Source of the DNA: Candidatus Eiseniibacteriota bacterium
GTDB taxonomy: Bacteria > Eisenbacteria > RBG-16-71-46 > JAFGJU01
Direction of reading: 5' to 3'
NCBI GenBank assembly: GCA_020349905.1
Contig: CP070702.1
Span: 1,604,242-1,668,241 of the forward strand
DNA: 64,000 nucleotides
Shown: positions 57,517 to 64,000 of the stretch, in pieces
Layout of the letters: each line of letters starts with the position of its first letter
How positions within the stretch are numbered: the first letter of the stretch is position 1
Program-made: the position numbers and the translations under genes
Notes under the pieces: generated by a model
Seen by the model: only the letters and a program-made list of their open reading frames with translations
Told to the model about the DNA's origin: nothing
Database searches by the model: none

Positions 57517-58581
57517 ATGATGCAGTTTCTGAAGAGAATGTCCAAAAAGACGGGATTGTCTCCGGGATCCCTCATATACGTGGGGGAGAAGAAGGTCGAA
57601 AGCGTGAAGGTTAACGTCATCGACTACGACGAGGAGCACGTCCTGGAAAAAGAGGTAACCGACGTGCATGAGTGCTTCGAATTCAAGGACACGGAGACGG
57701 CGACGTGGATAAACATCAGCGGCATCCACGACGTCGGAATCCTGGAGAAGATAGGTGACCACTTCGGGATTCACCCTCTTGTCCTGGAAGACGTTATGAA
57801 TACTCACCAGCGTCCCAAAATGGAGGACTTTGAAGACTACGTGTTCATCGTGCTCAAGATAATTCGATTCGACGTGGAGAAGAACGAGATCAACTCTGAG
57901 CAGGTCAGCCTGATAGTGGGTCCCAGGTTTGTCATCTCCTTCCAGGAACGGGAGGGAGACATCTTCGATCCCGTGAGAGAAAGGATCAGGAAAGGGAAGG
58001 GTCGTATAAGGCGGATGGGTCCCGGTTACCTTGCCTATGCTCTGGCTGACTCCGTTGTCGACAACTACTTTGGATTGCTGGAGAGACTGGGAGACGTTCT
58101 CGAGAAGATGCAGCTGGAGCTGATGGACGCTCCCAGAACCGAGACGTTGCAGTCCATCTACGAGCTCAGGAGAGAGACCATTCTTCTGCGCAAGTCGATA
58201 TGGCCGCTGAGAGAAGTGGTTGGAGGGCTCGAGAGAGGGGAGAGCTCGTTGTTCGCCGAGTCCACGAGACCTTTCTTGAGGGACCTGTACGATCATACTA
58301 TCCAGGTCATCGACACAGTTGAAACTGTGAGGGACATGCTCTCCGGGATGTTGGACCTCTATCTCTCAAGCGTGAGCAACAGAATGAACGAGGTCATGAA
58401 GGTACTCACGATCATCGCAACCATATTCATTCCCGTCACTTTCGTGGCCGGGATATACGGCATGAACTTCGAGAACATGCCGGAATTGAGGTTCCCGTTT
58501 GGCTATCCCGTGGCTCTGCTGGTGATGCTCGGCATCGGCATCGCGATGCTGGTGTATTTCAGGAAGAAAGGATGGATTTGA
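57517..58581 (+). CDS. corA: CorA-family magnesium/cobalt transporter
   Basis: 354-residue channel with a large cytoplasmic N-terminal domain and two C-terminal membrane helices; the selectivity motif GMN is at 315-317 (YGMNFENMPEL), and the tail ends in the basic FRKKGWI, as normal. The cytoplasmic part has the expected WINISGIHD, HPLVLEDVMNTHQRPK and long QSIYELRRE helix segments. GGAAGGGGG lies 12 bases upstream of the tandem ATG-ATG start. Confidence 0.95.
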   Translation: MMQFLKRMSKKTGLSPGSLIYVGEKKVESVKVNVIDYDEEHVLEKEVTDVHECFEFKDTETATWINISGIHDVGILEKIGDHFGIHPLVLEDVMNTHQRPKMEDFEDYVFIVLKIIRFDVEKNEINSEQVSLIVGPRFVISFQEREGDIFDPVRERIRKGKGRIRRMGPGYLAYALADSVVDNYFGLLERLGDVLEKMQLELMDAPRTETLQSIYELRRETILLRKSIWPLREVVGGLERGESSLFAESTRPFLRDLYDHTIQVIDTVETVRDMLSGMLDLYLSSVSNRMNEVMKVLTIIATIFIPVTFVAGIYGMNFENMPELRFPFGYPVALLVMLGIGIAMLVYFRKKGWI

Positions 58582-58917
58582 GCTGGTGCCGAACGCGGCC
58601 CCTAAGAGTGCACGGCGGGAGTCTCACAGGCTTTGAAGCATCTGCCTCAGATAACGCGGCCCCGAAGCCTCCAGAGCAGGGGGCCGGACCCCCCGGTCCC
58701 GTGCTCTGGGGACAGGCTGGTTCCCTACCGCGCGAGGCGCTGGGCCGAACCGGGCGGTCGCGGGCCACCCCTTCAGCTCTCACCCGCCTGCCAGGCGCTG
58801 CGCATCTCGGACGCCAGCAGGCACACCTGGCGCCCCCAGCAGCGGCAGGCTCCTGGCACCCCATTCTCATAACCGTATAAGAATAAAAGAATTAGCCGCA
58901 CAAAACCCAAATCCCAT
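58582..58917. other. Intergenic region with a strong hairpin after corA
   Basis: CCAGAGCA (58671-58678) pairs perfectly with TGCTCTGG (58702-58709), enclosing a GC-rich inner stem (GGGGG with CCCCC). There is no T-tract. It may end or stabilise the corA transcript. I found no match to SRP RNA, 6S RNA, tmRNA or RNase P landmarks in the region, and no supported protein-coding frame. Confidence 0.45.
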
Positions 58918-58946
58918 TTGACACGAGGGACTTCCGGCGTTATTCT
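58918..58946 (+). promoter_or_regulatory. Predicted sigma-70 promoter of the rubrerythrin gene
   Basis: Perfect TTGACA (58918-58923), 17 bases, TATTCT (58941-58946). Predicted start near 58953, leaving a 39-base leader with AAGGAGG before the ATG. Confidence 0.75.
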
Positions 58947-58991
58947 TTTGCTCTAACCGATTTTCTCGCAGACCCCCACAAGGAGGAGCTC

Positions 58992-59510
58992 ATGAAGGTT
59001 TACAGGTGTCGGATTTGCGGTCAGTCCTTCGTAGGCAGACGAAAACCGGCCAATTGTCCCTTCTGCGGCGCCCCTGAGAAGTATGCGGTCCTCGCCCGAA
59101 ACTGGAAAGAGGACATGATATCGACGCTCACAGACATATCTGAGAAGAACCTCAAGATCGCTCTGCGGTTGGAGATAGACAATTCTGGCTTTTACAGGTG
59201 TGCGGCCAGAGTGGCGGTGGACGAGGAGCTTAAGGCCATGTTCTCGGCCATGGGCAGAATAGAGGCAGAGCACGCCTCCACGGTCCGCCGGATGCTGGGG
59301 CTTCCGAGATCCTCAAGGTACGATCACCAGGGACGCTGCTATCCCACCGACGACCAGAATCTCCAGGAAGCGCTTAGAAGAGAAGAACTTACTGCCTCTC
59401 TGTACGAGCAGGCCGCCAAGCAGGCAAGCGAGAAACGGGTGCGAGAGGTCCTTCTGGCCCTGACGGAGATAGAGAAAGAGCACCTGGCCATGAATTCGAG
59501 GAAGGCTTAG
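58992..59510 (+). CDS. Rubrerythrin-type protein with N-terminal rubredoxin-like domain
   Basis: 172 residues. Two CxxC knuckles (CRIC and CPFC, within the first 27 residues) make a rubredoxin-like iron site, followed by a ferritin-like helical bundle with spaced Glu and His residues (AMGRIEAEHAS, ALTEIEKEHLAM). Rubrerythrins usually carry the rubredoxin domain at the C-terminus; this is the reversed order seen in some anaerobes. They reduce hydrogen peroxide, protecting oxygen-sensitive cells. Transcribed alone from a strong promoter. Confidence 0.85.
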   Translation: MKVYRCRICGQSFVGRRKPANCPFCGAPEKYAVLARNWKEDMISTLTDISEKNLKIALRLEIDNSGFYRCAARVAVDEELKAMFSAMGRIEAEHASTVRRMLGLPRSSRYDHQGRCYPTDDQNLQEALRREELTASLYEQAAKQASEKRVREVLLALTEIEKEHLAMNSRKA

Positions 59511-59531
59511 GTCGGGGTCGATCTGACCCAC

Positions 59532-60263
59532 TCAGCACGTGGAAGACGTGCAGAGACTTTCCACCACACACGCTTCACAGCCAGGTCTTCTGGCCCTGCA
59601 GACGGCTCTTCCGTGCAGTATGAGAGCGTCGGAGAAAGGCCTCCAGGCGTCCTCTGGCAGCAGCTCCATGAGGTCCTGTTCGATTCTGTCGGGGTCGGTG
59701 TTCCAGGTGAGTCCCAATCTCAGCGACAGGCGCTTGACGTGAGTGTCAACGACCACGACAGGCTTTCCGTGGACGCTGCCCAGGACCACGTTCGCGGTCT
59801 TGCGTCCAACTCCTCGCAGAGACGTGAGTCCCTCCAGCGTGTCGGGAACGCGGCCTCCGTGTCTCTCTGCTATGTCCCCGCAGCACTGGATGATGTTCCT
59901 GGTCTTCTGCCTGAAGAAGCCAAGCGAGTGAATTTCCTGCTCCAGCTCCGCCGGGTCCGCTGCCGCGAAATCTGCCGCCGTCTTGTACTTTCGGAAGAGC
60001 TCTTTCGTGACCTGGTTTACCCGCGCGTCGGTGCACTGCGCAGAAAGGATGGTGGCCACGAGAAGCTGAAGGGGGGATTTGTGCTTGAGTGCGGTCTTTG
60101 CGTGCGGATACTCCTTGAGCAGCATCGAGGCGATTCGGCGGGCCCTTTTCTTCAGGCCCGGCCCGGACGTGGAGAGGGACCGCCTACCTGGACGCCCCCG
60201 GCGTACTCTCTTCTTTCCGGCGGCTCTATCCCGCACCCAGTCTCTCCGTGGTGGTCGGCCCAC
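59532..60263 (-). CDS. nth: Endonuclease III
   Basis: DNA glycosylase/AP lyase of base-excision repair, 243 residues. Helix-hairpin-helix and catalytic lysine in RGVGRKTANVV (K155), catalytic Asp in VVDTHVKR (D173), and the 4Fe-4S cluster C222-X6-C229-X2-C232-X5-C238. The core begins near residue 38 (KKRARRIASMLLKEYPHAK); the first 37 residues are a basic, Arg/Gly-rich extension that overlaps the upstream gene by 38 bases, so the true start may be an internal one. Confidence 0.93.
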   Translation of the reverse strand: MGRPPRRDWVRDRAAGKKRVRRGRPGRRSLSTSGPGLKKRARRIASMLLKEYPHAKTALKHKSPLQLLVATILSAQCTDARVNQVTKELFRKYKTAADFAAADPAELEQEIHSLGFFRQKTRNIIQCCGDIAERHGGRVPDTLEGLTSLRGVGRKTANVVLGSVHGKPVVVVDTHVKRLSLRLGLTWNTDPDRIEQDLMELLPEDAWRPFSDALILHGRAVCRARRPGCEACVVESLCTSSTC

Positions 60264-61392
60264 GGCCGAAGGCCCGGGCGCTGTGGGCTGCCCCGGTGCC
60301 CGCGAGGGCCTCTCTCGACTTGAGCTGCTTTCTGCGGACTATCAGGTCCACGAACGCTTCCAGCCGCGTGCTGATGCCGCCCTCGTCGGAGTGCTCGTCG
60401 ATGGGAAGCGGCAGGACCGGTATGCCGTGGTCCTCTGAAACCCTGTGCATCACGCTCTGGGCCAGAACCTCTGGCATGCACGTGAAGGGCATGATAAGGA
60501 TGACGCCGTCGAAGTTTCGACGCACGGCCTGGATGGTCTCGCCTATGCTCTGGCATCCGGTGCAGAGGTCCGGGTAGCGCATGTAAGGAGTAGCGTCTCG
60601 AATGGCTTTCTCGTGCTCGCGCCTTCCCTTTCTGTCCAGCCTTATGGCTCTCACGACGCTCTTTCCGAGCCAGTAGGACCTTTCGGTCTCCACGCCCATG
60701 TCGCCCAGCTTCTGCTGAAGGTGGAAGTTCACGTTGGGCTCTGCCATCATGTACGCTTCTCCGACGATGCGAATCCGGGCCACCGGCTCCCTGGACTCGG
60801 CCCTCGCTTCCAGGAAGCCCTTCCTGGCTTGCTGCCTCACCTGCTTCAGGGTGCTGCTGTCCGGCGCGTTGTCAACGGCCGCCTGCCATTTCCTGAAGAG
60901 TCTCGTGGTGAGACCGGACTCCCTTTCCCTGGGCCGCGTCTCCATGCAGAGGACTTCCAGCTCCTCAAGAGCCAGGAGCTTCCTTATGCCGAACATGAAG
61001 GCAGGAAGCACGTCCTTCCACCCCTTTCCGCCTCCGAAGCGACGGAATTCTCCCACGAATTCGAGGGGCCTGTCGTAGTTTATGGGAATCATCTCAAACT
61101 GAAACCCGAGGTCCTTAAGGATTATCTCCTGAGCCGGCCAGTAGAAGCCCAGCCTGCAATTCCCGTGGCTCGTGGCCATGGCAACGGTGTCGGCGCCCCT
61201 CTCCAGACCCTCTATCATGTTCCCCAGGGTCACCTTGAAAGGCATGCAGACCAGCTCCGGTGCATACCTGGCCCCCAGACTGATGGTCCTGTGGCTGGTC
61301 GGTGGCGGCACGACTATCTCCTGCCCCAGCCGCCTGAAGATGGACTTGATGGCCACGGTCAGTGGCCCCATGTGTGGGAAGGTGACTGTCAT
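60226..61392 (-). CDS. Acyl-CoA dehydratase activase-related protein
   Basis: 388 residues. Cysteine-bearing segments APELVCMPFKVTLGN, DLCTGCQSIGETIQ and ILIMPFTCMPE, with the C-terminal DEHSDEGGISTRLEAFVDLI, match the activase-related/HgdB-like parts of large 2-hydroxyacyl-CoA dehydratase activase systems (CoA-substrate-specific enzyme activase, DUF2229-type). The cysteines probably bind a 4Fe-4S cluster. It is the last gene of a four-gene minus-strand run and overlaps nth. Confidence 0.78.
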   Translation of the reverse strand: MTVTFPHMGPLTVAIKSIFRRLGQEIVVPPPTSHRTISLGARYAPELVCMPFKVTLGNMIEGLERGADTVAMATSHGNCRLGFYWPAQEIILKDLGFQFEMIPINYDRPLEFVGEFRRFGGGKGWKDVLPAFMFGIRKLLALEELEVLCMETRPRERESGLTTRLFRKWQAAVDNAPDSSTLKQVRQQARKGFLEARAESREPVARIRIVGEAYMMAEPNVNFHLQQKLGDMGVETERSYWLGKSVVRAIRLDRKGRREHEKAIRDATPYMRYPDLCTGCQSIGETIQAVRRNFDGVILIMPFTCMPEVLAQSVMHRVSEDHGIPVLPLPIDEHSDEGGISTRLEAFVDLIVRRKQLKSREALAGTGAAHSARAFGRGPTTTERLGAG

Positions 61393-61459
61393 CTCTGGAT
61401 TCGGTGCGCGTCGGACGGAGCAGGGCGGCCGGCGTCTTCCCCCCTGTGGGGGAGTGTCC

Positions 61460-62440
61460 CTATCGCACCCCGGCGACCGTCACGCGGCTTGTCCTCTTTC
61501 TCCTGGCTATTGCGTCCAAAAAGGCCTCGACACGAGTCTCTACTCCGGCTTCTCCGGTGTGCTCGTCGAGGACGAGCGACATGTAGGCCACGTGGGGAGA
61601 CTTCTTGGACTCAGAGTCTATGAGCACCTTCAACAGGGCGTCCGGCCCGCACTCGAAGGCGATGAGGTACACGATCCCGTCCACCAGGTCAGACCTGAAG
61701 AACAGGCGCGCTCCTGCAAGGAGTTCCTTCGCAGCCGTCCAGTATGGCGGGTAGTCCAGGCAGGCGGCCTCCTCTTCTATGGACGAGGGTTCCAGGTGCT
61801 TGAGCGTCAGTATCTCTATGCCCATGGAAGCAAGTTTCTCTCTCAGGTTGAAATTGATGAACGAGTCGAAGAGATTGTAGGGGTGGCCCAGAAGGGCTAT
61901 CCTGAGGCCTCGCCAGCTGGCGCTTCCCACTTCCTTGAAGAGAAAGGAGGCTTCCTTCTTGGCCTCCGGCTCGGCCTCGAACCAGTTGCTCTGGGCTCTG
62001 AGGGCTTCTCGGGACGCCTTCTTGAGAAGGTGGGACTTGCCGAGTGTCTCCGCCACCTCTCGTAGTTGCCTTTCGTGACTGACGACCTTCTTCCTGAGGT
62101 CGATGACGGGATCCAGTATCTTCGGTATGCCCGGGATGTTAAGCCGGACCATGTCAGGAAACGCGACGATCTTCGGGCACGTGTAGGCGTCTTTCTCAAC
62201 ACTGAGAACTCTAGGGAGGAACAGGTAATCGACCTTGGAGGCGATTGCTGCGACGTGCCCGCAGGCCAGTTTCACGGGCAGGCAGATGTCGGTCAGGCTG
62301 TGCTGAACTCCCAGCTCGAGGATGCCCTTGTTGGTGGGAGGGGAAACCATGACTTCTTCCTCGAGCCCCCGGAAGAAGGTTTCCCAGAGAAGATGATACC
62401 TGTGATAAAGAAGAGCCCTGGGGATACCGATTCTCGCCAT
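61460..62440 (-). CDS. Acyl-CoA dehydratase activase-related protein (DUF2229-type)
   Basis: 326 residues beginning MARIGIPRALLYHRYHLLWETFF, the typical start of DUF2229 domains, with DICLPVKLACGHVAAI, FLPRVLSVEKDAYTCPKIVAFPDMV and FECGPDALL supplying conserved cysteines, then LDEHTGEAGVETRVEAFLDAI, which parallels the end of the neighbouring protein. Such domains are usually found in one long polypeptide with the BadF-type ATPase; here they are separate genes. Starts 19 bases after the ATPase stop. Confidence 0.82.
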   Translation of the reverse strand: MARIGIPRALLYHRYHLLWETFFRGLEEEVMVSPPTNKGILELGVQHSLTDICLPVKLACGHVAAIASKVDYLFLPRVLSVEKDAYTCPKIVAFPDMVRLNIPGIPKILDPVIDLRKKVVSHERQLREVAETLGKSHLLKKASREALRAQSNWFEAEPEAKKEASFLFKEVGSASWRGLRIALLGHPYNLFDSFINFNLREKLASMGIEILTLKHLEPSSIEEEAACLDYPPYWTAAKELLAGARLFFRSDLVDGIVYLIAFECGPDALLKVLIDSESKKSPHVAYMSLVLDEHTGEAGVETRVEAFLDAIARRKRTSRVTVAGVR

Positions 62441-62459
62441 GACGTTTGCCTGGTCTCCT

Positions 62460-63467
62460 TCAGGAGCTGCTGGGCGTGGTGACGCATTCCTCGCAAGCAG
62501 GAACTTCTTTCTTCTCTGTCTGGTATCGCCCGCACCTGTCTCCCCAGCCTGCGATCTTGGAGCCGTTCATCAGCACCTCGATGACCTCGCACAGATTGGG
62601 GCACTCGTTACACTGTAAGCTCGTGGTCCTGTAGGCCACGTCCCCTATTGCAAAGCCTCTGAAGCGGCTACGGGCTCCGGTCTCGCTCCTCCACTCGTGC
62701 GCCAGCAGCGCGGCGCCCACGGCGCCCATCACCCCGAACTTGTCCGGCACTATGATGTCCGTTCGCAGCTCCTCGGCGAGGGCCTTTCTGATTCCGGCGT
62801 TGGCAGCCACTCCCCCCTGAAAGACCACGGGAGGCAGGATTTCCTTTCCCTTGGCTACGTTGCCCAGGTAGTTGCGGACCAGGGCCTGGCACAGGCCGGC
62901 AACGATGTCCTCGACCCTGTGTCCCATCTGCTGCTTGTGAATCATGTCGCTCTCGGCGAAGACCGTGCACCTTCCAGCGATTCTTACGGGACTCTCGGAG
63001 GCGAGGGCGAGCTCTCCGAATTCCTCTATCGGCACTGTCAACCGGTTGGCCTGCTGGTCCAGGAACGAGCCCGTGCCTGCAGCGCAAATCGTGTTCATCG
63101 CGAAGTCGACAGCGACCTGGTTGCGGATGATGATTATCTTGGAGTCCTGCCCGCCTATCTCGATCACGGTGTGCACGTCGGGGGCCAGATGAATTGCCGC
63201 TACGGAGTGGGCGGTTATCTCGTTCTTGACAATGTCGGCTCCGACCAGCTCGCCCGCGAGTCGCCTGGCGCTGCCCGTGGCACCTGCCGCGACCACTCCG
63301 GAGCCCTGGGGGAGGACCCCGGCCAGTGGGGAAATGGCTCTTTGCACGGCGTCTATAGGACGCCCGGAGGTGCGGAGGTACTTGTCGTAGATTACCTCCA
63401 GATTGTCGTTCAACACCGCCAGGTTGGTGCTTACCGAGCCGACGTCTATGCCCAGAAAAACATCCAT
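62460..63467 (-). CDS. BadF/HgdC-family ATPase, acyl-CoA dehydratase activase
   Basis: 335-residue ASKHA-fold ATPase that injects an energised electron into radical acyl-CoA dehydratases or reductases. Nucleotide-binding GIDVGSVSTNLAVL (6-19), VIEIGGQDSK (101-110), and the two cluster-bridging cysteines C128 (ICAAGTGSF) and C167 (GRCTVFAESD), which in HgdC dimers hold one 4Fe-4S. The C-terminus adds a cysteine-rich tail (LQCNECPNLCEV… DRCGRY…ACEECV), suggesting a second cluster. No dehydratase subunits are in the window. Confidence 0.9.
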   Translation of the reverse strand: MDVFLGIDVGSVSTNLAVLNDNLEVIYDKYLRTSGRPIDAVQRAISPLAGVLPQGSGVVAAGATGSARRLAGELVGADIVKNEITAHSVAAIHLAPDVHTVIEIGGQDSKIIIIRNQVAVDFAMNTICAAGTGSFLDQQANRLTVPIEEFGELALASESPVRIAGRCTVFAESDMIHKQQMGHRVEDIVAGLCQALVRNYLGNVAKGKEILPPVVFQGGVAANAGIRKALAEELRTDIIVPDKFGVMGAVGAALLAHEWRSETGARSRFRGFAIGDVAYRTTSLQCNECPNLCEVIEVLMNGSKIAGWGDRCGRYQTEKKEVPACEECVTTPSSS

Positions 63468-63504
63468 TTGACAGTCTCCCGGGGGAAAGAGGGGGCCCTG
63501 GGTA

Positions 63505-63999
63505 CTAGTGCGGGGAAGATTGATTTCTCTTTGAGTATTCTCTTGCCTGATGCATGAACGCCTGAAGCCGAGTCACCGTGTTGGACTGTTCAGTGCCGTC
63601 GTAAACCATGTTGAGGAACGGGAATCCTCCCTCGTTCTTCTGAACCAGCTTCATTATAGCATGGGAGATGGTCCCCGGCATACACGTAAACGGCATCGCG
63701 CTCACAACACCCGAGAGCCCCTTTCCGAGAAAGTCGATCGCCTTGCCCACCGTGAGCACGGCTTCTCCCTCGAAGCTCTGGTGGACGTAGGGTGCGGCCA
63801 TGGCCAGCACTTCCTTAGAAGAGGGCTCCTTCACGTTGCTGATGAGTCCGTCGAACGGGTGGGAAAGGGAATGTTCGTCTCTTCTCATGAAGAAGTCCTT
63901 GATGAAGTTCCTCGCCATGAGCCTGTAGTCTTGTTTGAGGGCGCTTCGCATCTGCCGTCTCACGTTGCGATAGAGAAACCACTCGTAAATGGGAGCCAT
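63505..63999 (-). CDS. Activase-related protein, C-terminal part (runs off the window)
   Basis: 164 residues visible; the ATG at 63999 is the last possible codon, so the gene very likely continues beyond base 64000. VVSAMPFTCMPGTISHAIM and NMVYDGTEQSNTVTRLQAFMHQA correspond to the MPFTCMP and DEHSDEGGISTRLEAF segments of the gene at 60226, making it another activase-related protein of the same family truncated by the window edge. Confidence 0.75.
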   Translation of the reverse strand: MAPIYEWFLYRNVRRQMRSALKQDYRLMARNFIKDFFMRRDEHSLSHPFDGLISNVKEPSSKEVLAMAAPYVHQSFEGEAVLTVGKAIDFLGKGLSGVVSAMPFTCMPGTISHAIMKLVQKNEGGFPFLNMVYDGTEQSNTVTRLQAFMHQAREYSKRNQSSPH

Positions 64000-64000
64000 C

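Noticed and set aside
58582-58917. Structural RNA such as SRP RNA or 6S RNA
   Set aside because: Strong hairpin only; the diagnostic conserved elements of these RNAs could not be found.
1-64000. tRNA genes, CRISPR arrays, insertion sequences
   Set aside because: Intergenic regions were read for TψC-type GGTTCGA motifs, regularly spaced repeats and transposase motifs; none was convincing.

Overview
The window is high-GC, densely coded bacterial DNA with no rRNA, tRNA, CRISPR array or insertion sequence that I can see. Several traits point to an uncultured, largely anaerobic lineage of the FCB/Eisenbacteria-Krumholzibacteria-Latescibacteria type: soluble Ser/Thr kinases fused to TolB-like and TPR regions, secreted proteins with a C-terminal FlgD-like 'PNPF…DVRGR…WDGRDE…SGVYFYRL' domain, an S46 peptidase, DsrC with a DsrMK-like complex, and acyl-CoA dehydratase activases. 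That placement is inference from gene content, not a phylogeny.

Layout. 1-2.5 kb: a large P-loop ATPase with helical repeats (reading frame open at the window edge), then a short remnant of a kinase gene. 2.9-10.2 kb: a CusC-CusB-CusA heavy-metal efflux operon. 10.2-12.5 kb (minus): a lipid- or envelope-linked orphan protein, an ECF sigma factor and its zinc-finger anti-sigma factor, overlapping end to end. 12.7-18.5 kb: a YihY membrane protein and two related kinases. 18.6-22.2 kb: DsrC, a DsrM-like membrane subunit and a DsrK-like iron-sulfur subunit, facing a DUF819 transporter and a cysteine desulfurase. 23.7-25.9 kb: two paralogous small secreted proteins and an orphan membrane-anchored protein.

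25.9-28.45 kb is the most striking region: a consensus promoter, a 34-residue leader peptide with five Trp codons in six positions, and a complete attenuator (1:2, 2:3 and 3:4 pairings, U-tract) precede two genes. The first is not a chromosome-partition ParB but resembles the ParB-fold free-serine kinases SbnI/SerK. The second is a TrpB2-type tryptophan synthase beta chain. Since TrpB2 enzymes have been reported to use O-phospho-L-serine, the pair reads as a tryptophan-controlled module in which a serine kinase makes the activated substrate that TrpB2 condenses with indole.

28.7-35.5 kb: a coiled-coil envelope protein, a GH57-like secreted glycoside hydrolase, a subtilase with an IPTL-CTERM-like tail and a nucleotidyltransferase. 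35.6-49 kb: an S46 dipeptidyl peptidase, then a purine/molybdenum-hydroxylase cluster: SDR oxidoreductase, XdhC broken by one in-frame TAG, MocA-like cytidylyltransferase, two full sets of molybdenum, FAD and 2Fe-2S subunits, and an AzgA-type purine permease. 49-54.8 kb: DUF362 and DUF6599-like proteins, an eight-repeat secreted protein behind a structured 5' leader, and an MscS channel. 54.8-60.3 kb: SLC12-type transporter, CorA, rubrerythrin and endonuclease III. 60.2-64 kb (minus): four consecutive acyl-CoA dehydratase activase or activase-related genes, the last running off the window.
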